DNA of 64,000 nucleotides from Kappaphycus alvarezii (lineage: Eukaryota; Rhodophyta; Florideophyceae; Gigartinales; Solieriaceae). Under the pieces are notes generated by a model, which saw only the letters and a program-made list of their open reading frames with translations, made no database searches and was not told the DNA's origin. A program made the translations under genes and the position numbers. The number at the start of each line of letters is the position of its first letter. The first letter of the stretch is position 1. The stretch is taken from positions 1,426,001 to 1,490,000 of the forward strand of contig NADL03000629.1 in NCBI GenBank assembly GCA_002205965.3, in the 5' to 3' direction. Shown in pieces: positions 46,985 to 56,126 of the stretch.

Positions 46985-48640
46985 AGCACTTTTACTCATT
47001 CCAACATTTGTGAATCAAGACACTCAGCAAGGGGACCCGGCCAGCATGCTCTTGTTCTCCCTCACGATCCAGCCACGCATCCGGCGGATCGCGAGGAAAC
47101 AGGGATCATCCTGAACCAGTGGTATGCTGACGACGGCACCCTCATGGATCCCTGCCCGACCTGCGGCGTGCCCTTCGGATCCTTCGGGAAGAGGGACCTG
47201 CCTACGGCCTCCACGTTAAACGCACAAGACTCGCATCTTCTGGCCAACTGTGCGACGACCAGAGCGCGAAGCCTTTCTCCGTGACTTCGCCTCCAGGAGT
47301 GCTCCTCGGACGGGTTTGAACTTCTGCGGCCGCTCGGCAACCGGGAGTTGACAGACTCATTCCTCCGCGCAAAAATTGAAAGTTGCCGCCGCTCTCTCCA
47401 GCTGCTCCACAAGGTCGCCGACCCTCGCGCACCCTATCACATGCATCGCGTCGGCGCGTCGGCGTGTCTTGTAGACCATGTTTTCAAACTTGCTGATCCG
47501 ACACACGCCCGTACCGCTGCCGAAGCTTTTGAGACCTTCAGCGGACGTACTTTACGGAGCTTCATGGTATCACGCTGTCGGACAAAGCATGGTCGCAGGC
47601 CACACTGCCCTTCCGACTTGGTGGTCTCGGCTTCTACTCATCGAACCATTCCTCCACGGTGCCGCTGCCGCAAGTCTCAGCGAACGGGTCCGGGGCACAC
47701 ACGTCGGTCCACCGCCCTCACTGGCTCTCGATGTCGCTGTCGCCAAGAAAGTCGTTCTTCCTCCGCCCAGCTGCCGTTCCCATGCGCGAGTTTGTCCTCC
47801 GCATACCCGGCCGTCCCTACTCCGTCGACCTGGGTTCCTTCGCCCCGCTTCCCCTCTCTGCAGAGCACACCCACGTGCAAACCTACCTAAAGGGTGTGCG
47901 GCAGGAGGCGCTGGCCAAGGCATACTGGAACGACGACGTCTGGGTTCGTTGTCCAAATCCAAACGATCACACCGCCGCCGCAGTGAGGAACCGGATACGC
48001 GGCCTCGCATTCCGCAAAGGCCCCGACGCCGCATTCCTCCTCGCCCGTGCGACTGCCGACACAGTGTCGGTGGAAGACCATGGACGTCGCTACCTTGGAC
48101 TGTCTGTCTACGATGACTCGCTCCTCCAAACTATGAGCACTGCAAACGAGACCACGCAGTGAACCTGTACCCTTCCGGTTTCGGTCGCAAACAACGTCAT
48201 GACTCGCTACGCAACGTCAATCCCGGCCGTATCGCCCGTGCAGCAGGTCTGGACTGCCAGTTTGAGGTTCTGCTCCTGGTACCAAGCACCGTGTTAAGAC
48301 CCGCTGACCTTCCCGTGCAGCCACCTCCACCTCTCGATGGCACTGCAAAGCGCCGCATCGCCTGCGACGTTACCGTCGTATTACCGTTCAAGGCCGACGT
48401 ACGATCAAGGGCTACCCGTGAAGTGGGGGCACCGCAACAAGGTCAGTGATCTGGCCCGCAAACTGTCGCGGCGACTCCCGCTCCCTTCCGACAACGCTAC
48501 ACAGGCCCCAACTTTGATTTCCAACCGCTGGCTTTCGATTCCCTGGGTTTGCCTTTGCCCGCTACTATCCGCTTCAGAGTGGATCTCCTCCCGGGCATCG
48601 CGGAGAAATTGCATCCATCGTAGGGCTCATTCAGATCGAG
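46985..48640 (+). mobile_element. Non-LTR retrotransposon, 5'-truncated copy 2
   Basis: Similarity starts in the reverse transcriptase: HDPATHPADREETG precedes the catalytic YADD (NQWYADDGTLM, 47123-47134). LRRALRILREEGPAYGLH follows in another frame, then HRVGASACLVDHVFKLADP (about 47450), WSQATLPFRLGGLGFYSS (about 47600), RIRGLAFRKGPDAAFLLAR (about 48000), a Cys/His group CKRDHAVNLYPSGFG (about 48150) and DVTVVLPFKADVR (about 48370). About six frame changes make it non-functional as assembled. It lies head-to-tail behind copy 1. Confidence 0.75.
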
Positions 48641-48939
48641 AATGTATCGACGCATTCGTTACACGATCTGGTGGTTGCTGGCGAACGCGATGGTGTCGTG
48701 TACACTGTGTACGTGGCCGACGTGGATCACGCGGTTGGCACTTGGACTAGCAACACAGTCGGTTCCTGCACTGCAGCCCCGATATTAATGCAGTACAAAG
48801 GTTACGTTGCGATGCACGCAACAGAGCTGCGGGTACGATGCGGTTGTGATTGACACAAATTCAAGAAACAAGCGACATGAGATATGACTTTTAGTTTGCA
48901 CTATTTCAATGCTGCTAGACCAGGCCAAGCTATGTCAAG

Positions 48940-49732
48940 CTAGCAGGCAACGGGGCGTAAAGCACACGAGTGTGGAGGCCAGGGTAGGTCATGTGTGTTG
49001 GGGTGGTTGCGTAGGGGGTGCGTGGGGGTGGAATCTTGTGTGTTTGTTTGAGGAGGGGGTGTAGCGGGGGTTGGAGGTGGTGCATGTGGGTTTGCGGTGT
49101 GGATGGGAGGGGCGGTGGGTGGGTTTGGTTGGTGTTGTTGTGGTGGGGGGTCTAGTTTTTGGTCAGGGTGAGGGTTGTTGTTGTTGTCGTGGTATGAATC
49201 GTAGTGTTCGGTGTGGATGGAGTGGTGGTGTTGGTAGTAGTCGTGGGGGTGGTGATGGTGATGGTGATGGTGGTGCGAGTGGTGGTGGGATGGTGATGAG
49301 GATGATGTTGGGGTGGTGGTGGGGATGGTTGTAGTGGTGGTCGTCTTCGTATTGGTATTCGTCATCGTCCCAGTCTTCCTCGTCATCCCATTCGTCTTCG
49401 TCCCATTCTTCGATGTCATGTTCGAGATGAACGTGACCGTCCTTGTCGCGCCACATGTTGTGGTGATGGTGGTCGTCGAGGGGTTCGTGGTCGCCGAGTT
49501 CCTTGTGTAAGGAGAGGGGACCCTTGGCGCCGTAGGGCTTTTCTTCGGCGATAAAGACGCCTAGGGCGTAGATGCCAAAGGCGAGGAGGACGAGTGCGAT
49601 TGAGCCGACGATGAGGGCGTTGCGGGTATCGGTGGACATTTTGCGATGGGTGCTTTCGCTTTTGTAGGCGGGAAGGGAGTAATCTGATTGGGCAGAGAAC
49701 TTCATGGCCCGGTTACGCATTGTGGAGGCCAT
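48940..49732 (-). CDS. Single-span membrane protein with acidic His/Asp-rich tail
   Basis: The ATG at 49732 gives MASTMRNRAMKF and a soluble N-terminus of about 40 residues. One strong membrane span follows (ALIVGSIALVLLAFGIYALG), then EEKPYGAKGPLSLHKELGD and a tail of His and Asp/Glu runs (DDHHHHNMWRDKDGHVHLE, DEDEWDDEEDWDDDEYQYED). From about 49300 the simple repeats make the frame ambiguous. One reading is His/Asn/Tyr-rich and ends at 48940, the other Pro/Ser-rich. Metal binding is a guess from composition. No family is recognised. The opposite strand is a Gly/Val shadow. Confidence 0.55.
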
Positions 49733-50198
49733 GATGATGCGGGAGGGCGGAAGCCAGGGGAGGGGAAGGGAATTGGTGGAGGGGACACAGTGGAGGGCTG
49801 GCCGGAAGGAAAGAGGAATGACCAGCGGAATTGGGAATTCGAGCGGGGGCAAGGAGGAAGCGGGTGAACTTTTTGAGTGTGAGTGTGCGGTGAAAGGGTG
49901 AGTAGATTCGGGCGAAATGTTAATGCGGGCTGAACTAGACTTTTGAAAGGGCGGCGCGGTGGTGGGAAAGGTGAGGTTGAGATGGACGTGAATGGTAGAA
50001 ACGTAGGGTAGTTGGGAATGGGCCACAAAGATGCAGGGCACTGAGTGAAAAGTAGATATTAATAATATGCTAGGCTAGCCTCTACCCTTTCGGCGAGAGT
50101 GGAGCACCCAAAAAAACTAGCAAAAAATAAAGACAACTCAATAAAACACGCAATTGTTTGCATAAAACGAAACCATCGCATCATATTCTGACAGCAAA
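49733..50198. other. Intergenic, no gene supported
   Basis: A minus-strand frame continues upstream of the membrane protein to 50041, but its Pro/Ser/Thr/His-rich content looks like 5' UTR. Nothing else is recognised. Confidence 0.45.
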
Positions 50199-50387
50199 TC
50201 AGACAAAGCAGGCCTCCTCCCGATCCATTGCAGATTTCGGCGCCGATTTTTTTATCACGTCAGTGCTGCTACCCGCGTCCCCAAGGCCACCAATTTGGCG
50301 CATGGGAGACTCGGACTTTTCAGCCTTGTCCAATAACCGCAGTGACCTTTGATGCGCCACAGTCTGAGCATTGGGCGAGGTAAACAT
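50199..50387 (-). CDS. Small 62-residue protein, unrecognised
   Basis: A complete frame runs from the ATG at 50387 (MFTSPNAQTVAHQRSLRLL) to the stop at 50199. Composition is polar and balanced, helical in the first half (SLRLLDKAEKSESPMRQ) and then Gly/Ser/Lys-rich. A TACTG cluster (50388-50411) abuts the start, as seen upstream of other genes here. No family is recognised. A chance frame cannot be excluded. Confidence 0.3.
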   Translation of the reverse strand: MFTSPNAQTVAHQRSLRLLDKAEKSESPMRQIGGLGDAGSSTDVIKKSAPKSAMDREEACFV

Positions 50388-50411
50388 GTACAGTACAGTA
50401 CAGTATAATAT
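50388..50411. promoter_or_regulatory. TACTG-type cluster
   Basis: ATGTACAGTACAGTACAGTA is a run of the pentamer read as CAGTA, directly upstream of the small minus-strand frame at 50387 and about 700 bases upstream of the disulfide isomerase. Confidence 0.6.
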
Positions 50412-51108
50412 GTCCCTCGGGAATGTGCCGGTGTGAGCAACCAGTCACTGATCCCCTGCTGGAAAAGTTGATTGTCTTCAATCCACAGAGGCAGTCAACT
50501 TGAAGCCCGTAACTTGACTGATGTCCTGTAAACAAGGGAATCATGTCCTATTCTAGTACCATGCCTAACCGCTTTTGCCATAAATAAAGCAAATGCATCT
50601 CCTGTTGTTGTAGTTCCAGGTGCTGTTCCCTTTCCAGTGTCCTTGCCCTTGCCCTTGCAGTCAACGGAAAAGCAGCCCATCCAATTGCCATTCAACCCAC
50701 ATGTTGATTGATCGGATCAACCGTAACCAGACCAATAATCACATTACCATACGGTACTTACATTACTGTCAGCCACGGTAGCCCAATAATATTCAATCCA
50801 TATCCATTCCAGACAACAAACACACACATGTCACAATAATTTACAGTGTCAAAATCCCAGAGTGTCCTGTAGTACCCTTCATGTCCCAGTATCCGCATGC
50901 TCGCTTTGTATTGTCAATCTCTTGCGAATCTCAATGCGATTCAGCAAGGCACTGATCCAGCCGCATCGCTACCTCACACATCAAAGTCCTTCAAGCCCAC
51001 CGCTCGTTTACCTATTTAGTCTTGGCACCAACCTCCTCCCCCGCCACAGACTCCCTCTCCCGTCAACCCACTACCATTCTCCACCCTCCCCTCTCTTCCC
51101 ATCCCACA
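50412..51108. other. Upstream region of the disulfide isomerase
   Basis: A minus-strand frame at 50495-50695 (66 codons) has no recognised domain. The last 250 bases before the isomerase ATG are C/T-rich, as in a leader. No other gene is supported. Confidence 0.4.
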
Positions 51109-52722
51109 ATGTCTCCCATCCGTACCCTACTATCCACCCTCGCCCTAATCCTCTCCCTCTCTCTCGTCTTATCCGCCCCCTCCGATGTCGTCACCCTAAC
51201 CGGCAGTACCTTTGACGACGTCATCGCCAAGGAAAAGCTCGTCTTTGTAAAATTCTTCGCCCCATGGTGCGGCCACTGTCAATCCATGGCCGCCGATTTC
51301 GAAAAGAGTGCCGCCGCTCTCAAGGGTCGTGCCGTCCTTGCCGACGTTGATGCCACAAAGGAAGAGGAACTCGCCAAGAAATTCAACATTGACGGATTCC
51401 CCACTCTCAAGCTCTTTGCCGATGGCGAAGAGGTTGTCGATTATAGTGGCGGCCGCGACTCAGACTCTATGGTTCGATTTGTCGAGCGTGCTACAGTCCC
51501 ACCTTTTGAGCAGATTGATGGCGCCGACGCCTATGCAAAGTTTGTCGAGGATAACAAGGATAAGAACATTTTGGTGTCGTCGCAATTGAACCCCGCCGAC
51601 TTTTCCGTGTTAGAAAGGCCGCCTTTGGACTTCGTGACGTCATGGCTGACACCATCGAGTTTGTCGACGTCAAGACGCCGCAGATGTCTCCATTGACGGT
51701 TATGCCGCCGGTGAGATTCACCTGCTTCGCCTGGAGTTGGATGGATCTCACAAGCCCTTGAAGTATGACACCTCTAGTGATCAACCTTTGGACAAGTTTG
51801 TCAAATCGGCCGCGCTTCCAGTCTTTCAAGAGTTTACACAGGAGAATGCCGAATTGTACACGGAACTGTCGCAGCCTATTATCGTAGGCTTCTTTGACGA
51901 TTGCGAAGGCAAGGATGTAAGGTGATGGAAAAGATTGCAAAGAAGAAGAAGGATAACGGGGCTGTGGTGTTTGCCTGGGTCAATGCCGAGACTCTGTCGA
52001 GCTTCCAGGAATATGTGGGGCTTAAGAATGCCAAGGTGCCGATCTGTGCCTACTCGTTTGACAGTGATGCGAGATATTTGCTGCCGGAAGGGTTTGAATG
52101 GTCGGAGAGTGGATATGAGCATGGGTGGACGACATGATTGCAGGCAAGGTGGAGGCGGCCATTAAATCGGAGGAGGTTCCGGATCCGGCCGAGAATACTG
52201 GCCCTGTGTACAAGGTGGTGGGTGACACGTGGGAGGAGGTGGTGCAGGATACCGAAAAGGATGTATTGTTGCGCAGGTGGCTGAATGGTGCGGACACTGT
52301 GCCAAGCTCAAGCCGGTTTACGCAAAGTGGCGCAGGTGCTAAAGGATGCCGAGGTAGACCACATCAAGTTTTGTATTATGGACGGAACGGAGAATGACGC
52401 GCCGAGTGAATACAAAGCTCGCGGATTTCCGACAATCCACTTTTTCCCGGCCGGGGAGGAACAAAAGGGTATTGACTTTGATGGGGAAAGGACCGGGAAG
52501 GGGATTGTGGAATGGCTGATGAGCAAGACGAGCAAAAAGTTTGAATTTGATGTGACGACTCTTGGGGAGACCCTGAGCCTGAGGAGGAGGAGAAGGCGAG
52601 TTTGATGAGGATGAGGAAAATTGGGATGACTTGGACGAGGATTATGAGACGAGGACGAAAGTATGGATGAAATTATTGGCGAAGACGTGGAGGAGGGCGG
52701 GAACGACAAGGATGAGCTGTAG
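51109..52722 (+). CDS. PDI: Protein disulfide isomerase with KDEL (frames disrupted)
   Basis: It forms and rearranges disulfide bonds in the ER lumen. The ATG at 51109 gives a signal peptide (MSPIRTLLSTLALILSLSL). The first thioredoxin domain has FFAPWCGHC (CGHC at 51268-51279), FPTLKLFADG and YSGGRDSDSM. The two central non-catalytic domains follow (FEQIDGADAYAKFVED, PIIVGFFDDCEGKD). The last domain has EWCGHCAKLKPVYAK (CGHC at 52289-52300) and RGFPTIHFFPAGEEQKGIDF. An acidic tail ends in KDEL at 52708-52719 before TAG. Nine frame steps are needed, near 51613, 51680, 51918, 52122, 52275, 52325, 52568, 52600 and 52647. All equal one missing base. Full domain order and the intact KDEL argue for a working gene in the organism. 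Confidence 0.93.
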
Positions 52723-53103
52723 AGAGGACGAGGGGAGGGGAATGTAGAAGGGGAGAATGGTAGAATGGTGAACATATGGGCGATCGGTTTGTGCACTGTA
52801 TTGCAAATCGTATTGAGATTTGCGTGGTGTCCACATGGACACGTAGACACGTTGACACCCAAGGCAAGTTTCGCTTCTGTGTAGTTGGTTGCTGTAAACC
52901 CTAGGTCGGTAGTGCCGACGTGAATTAGGGCTACTGTACCTCTGCAGTAGTCTGTATCACGCAATGCAATGTTGCCTTTGTGTAATATTTGCAAATGCCA
53001 CGTCACGTATCGTGCGTGTGATATGTAGTGCGTTGTGGAGATGTTGCATTACACTGTAAGAATGGGCGCATATATTTCATTGTAGAGCACGCCAGACACA
53101 AGT
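52723..53103. other. Intergenic, no gene supported
   Basis: This is the 3' flank of the disulfide isomerase. Only short frames occur. Sequence leads into the TACTG clusters at 53104-53212. Confidence 0.5.
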
Positions 53104-53212
53104 TGTACGGTACAGTACAGTACACTCGAGTGCGGCTAACGTATTTTTGGCTGTACTGTATGGTACTGTACATTACTGTACAGTACAAGCTGTGTACCGC
53201 CTTTTACCGTAC
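53104..53212. repeat. TACTG/CAGTA clusters upstream of the UBTD-like gene
   Basis: GTACGGTACAGTACAGTACA occurs at about 53104-53123. CTGTACTGTATGGTACTGTA, then a further ACTGTACAGTACAAG, occur at about 53151-53190. They lie 180-290 bases upstream of the ATG at 53392. Confidence 0.85.
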
Positions 53213-53391
53213 AAACTCGAGCGCCACGCGGCCCGAAGTAGTCGTCCGCCGATCCCGCTCCTCTCACACAAGGCCTCTCGGCGCCGCCCCTGCCTCGCTA
53301 ACGCGCCCGACGCACACGCACACGCACTTGCCACCTGCCACCAGCCACCAGCCACCAAACATTGCTCACAACAAACACGGAAACCGTAAAC

Positions 53392-54282
53392 ATGGGTTGC
53401 TTCTCGTCGAAACCAAACGCAGGCCCTGATTCCTCGGCCGAAGACACACACTGGGACGGCACCATCCGTGCCATCCGCCCATGGAAAGTAGACCCCGCTA
53501 TCACCACCCGCAACTGGAACGACTGCGCAATGAATTCTGGGAGACCAGAGTTGAGGGACGCAAGGAAATGTGGCGCACTTCGTTTTGCAGCAGAGGCCGA
53601 TTCGGTACGTGTTTATGCTTTGGTGCATCCGCTGTACGCCTAGGATTGCCTTGTTTCTACATACAAAATGTACCTGACTAACTGTGATACCCGAGTTGTG
53701 CCGCATGTGTCGTGTACATAGGAGCAATTGTGCAATGAGACGGTCAAGGCCGCCGGCTTACGTCCCGCGAATCGACGCGGAACCTTGCAGAGTATGTTTG
53801 ATGAGCGTGGTGCATTGTATGAAATCCCCATGTATGCGTTGCAACCGCCGATCAATCTGGATGAACCACCGACACATGTCGAGTTTAAGGATGCCGCACG
53901 TACCATCGCCGATTATATAGAGACGCATGATCGGTCTCGGTTGCGTGTTACGCGCCAGTTAGGGTTTCGACGAGTGTTGTTGGGGGGGGGGGGGTGTGGT
54001 ATCGTGTGCATAAGGGAGGGAGGGGTTTTGAGGGGGGAGGTGGTGATTTGTGTGCTTTGGGTTGCATGCGTTGCGTGGTGGGGGGTGATGGGTTGTTGGG
54101 GTGTTTGTGTTGCGATTTGTGTGTGTGGTGTGGAGTGTGTAACTTTTGTTGCGTTATACGCTTTCGATGGTACTTGTAAAGTAGTTGTAGGTGTCTCGCG
54201 TAGCGTTATGGATAGACGAGTGACGGGGACTGGCCGTCGGGCCTCGGCGTGCTTAACTTTGGTTGTTCTAAAGCGTTTCTAA
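53392..54282 (+). CDS. UBTD/DC-UbP N-terminal-domain protein, two exons (frames disrupted)
   Basis: The ATG at 53392 gives MGCFSSKPN, an N-myristoylation and palmitoylation-type start as in animal UBTD proteins. RPWKVDPAIT, ERLRNEFWETRVEGRKEMW and ALRFAAEADS match the DC-UbP N-terminal helical domain. A 117-bp intron (53605-53721, GTACGTG...ATAG) separates them from NETVKAAGLRPANRRGTLQS, FDERGALYEIPMYALQPPIN. Two frame changes are needed in exon 1 (near 53500 and 53570). After about 53970 a run of 13 G and G/T-rich sequence destroys coding character. The formal stop is at 54282, but the true end is probably near 53980 or beyond an unseen indel. The ubiquitin-like domain typical of the family is not found. 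Confidence 0.72.
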
Positions 54283-54523
54283 TGTGAATCTTCAACCCGT
54301 GTCGCGAGTTAGTATCTGTTAATTCCAATTCCAATCCTGGTGCCTCATCCGCTGTACCTGTGTATCAAAATGGGGTGTGGGCCGCTGGTTTTGCTCTCAC
54401 TCCACATGCTACCCATCAACCCGCCCCTCTGTTCTACATTGTGCGCGTCTCGTCGACTTTTGTAAAGCGGGTACATTGTGCATGCAGAGCGTGGCGCAGA
54501 GTGGGCATCGGCAGCATTGCAGC

Positions 54524-55256
54524 ATGAGTCTCCATCAAGTTGTGCGTTGTTTACTTTTTGTCAGCATTGACTTTGGTAGCATGCAAATCGTGCGTCTACA
54601 CAGACACGCATTGCGCATGCACATTACGAACGGTGATTTCAAATGTGAGCAGTTGCTACGATTATGTGTCGGATATTGGCGGGAGCTCGGACAAACGGTG
54701 TCGGAGGAGGGAGTGCAAGGATGGGTATGAATGCGATTGCGATGGGACAAGCTACTGCGAGCATTCGAGGGGGGTGAAAAGTGTGTTGCAACCTGTGGGT
54801 GACGGACGTTGTCAAGAGGTGTCCAAGACGGTGACTAATGTCAAGTTGGTGGCGGGGAATGTGTCGGATGTTGTGGCGGGGGCGATGACGAATACTGGGA
54901 GTTGTGTGTTTAATGAAAGCATGTGTAATTGCGCGTCAAAATTAGATATTGGGATCGCAGAGGATTGCTATGATTTGTTGTACAGGATGCTGGGAACGGG
55001 ATGGTTTGTCGAGTACGGGATTGTAAGGAGAGTATGGTGTGTGATTGTGGGGTCGAGTATGTGTCGCAGGGAGATGAAAACGAGGAGGGCTTTGAGGAAG
55101 CGGGGGGAGGAAGGGAGACCTGGTTTTGCGTTGTGTGAATACTTTGAGTCGACTAGCGATGTGGTGACATTGGAAGGGTTGGCGGGTAGTGGCGGTGAAA
55201 TGGGCTCGTCGTTGTTGCAGCCGAGCGATGAGGTGGCGATCAACTGTGAGGTTTGA
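54524..55256 (+). CDS. Secreted Cys-rich protein with two modules, family member 1 (frames disrupted)
   Basis: The ATG at 54524 begins MSLHQVVRCLLFV, and the adjacent frame continues SALTLVACKS, together a signal peptide. Two Cys modules follow. Module 1 has CVYTDTHCACT, CRRRECKDGYECDCDGTSYC (about 54594-54760). Module 2 has CVFNESMCNCAS, CYDLL and, one base over, CRVRDCKESMVCDCG (about 54902-55045). The same pattern occurs twice in each of the two downstream genes, but this member has no FG-GAP repeats. The tail ends at 55256. Frame changes near 54565, 55000 and 55110 all have the sense of missing bases. An extracellular role is inferred. Confidence 0.6.
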
Positions 55257-56126
55257 TTTGCTACATTGATTTTGACTGCAGTGCAATCCGTTTGTGGACA
55301 ATTTTTCAGCGGCGAGATTAGGAAATATAGCGCATTGCGCAGGGTATTCACGAGAATAGTTGCGGGATAGGGAAGGCTCAATTTTTGCTCGTTTCGCACT
55401 CGACACTTGATGATAAAGCTTTTAATGATCCAAATAGAATTTCTTTACAGAGGAGGATTGACAAGGATAAACGTGCTCCGACACCGTCATGAAGAAAATC
55501 ATATCGGTATAGAAACAGTACTTGTTGTAGTGAATTAGAATTATCCGCCAGACAATACGCAATTGCAATTGCCTCAGATCTATCTCCTTTAAAAATTGAT
55601 TACCGAAATCATCTCAACTGTCGCCTTGTTCACTTATCCAATGCGCCTTTGCTTTCCCTCAAGCAACCAACGGTGACAATTCAACTACATAATTCTACAA
55701 ATCCAACATCCTCCCAACCTCCTTTGCCAATGCACATCCTAATCAAATGTACTCAAACTCTCTGCGGTGATTATCAGCTGAATTCCATGTTCATTCATCG
55801 CGGCAGATCCTCTCTCAACTCCCTGTTCGTTCCTATCCCAAATTACCCTACCAGTTAAATTTCTTCTTTCAGCCATCTACTCTCGATTCCTTCCTCCCCT
55901 CCTAATTCATACATGTTCCTTGAGGTTCTAATTCCACGGAAACAAAATACGTCTCGCTCCATTCCTCTTGCTCCTACCTCCCCGTTCAATCCCTATATAA
56001 ACCCCCACAAGCCCTCATCAACTCCTCCTCATCACAATCACCAAATCATCCACATCTTTAACCGATATCCACAACTGCTGCAAGTTTCATCAATCTTCAT
56101 CAATTATCGCAATCAATCAACGAAAA
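55257..56126. promoter_or_regulatory. Intergenic region with TATA box before member 2
   Basis: No gene is recognised. CCCTATATAAACCCCC places a TATATAA at 55994-56000, about 127 bases before the ATG at 56127, with a C/A-rich leader between. That is a plausible core promoter. Confidence 0.5.

Noticed and set aside
48940-49510. Gly/Val-rich plus-strand frames
   Set aside because: Direct shadows of the His/Asp repeats on the minus strand.
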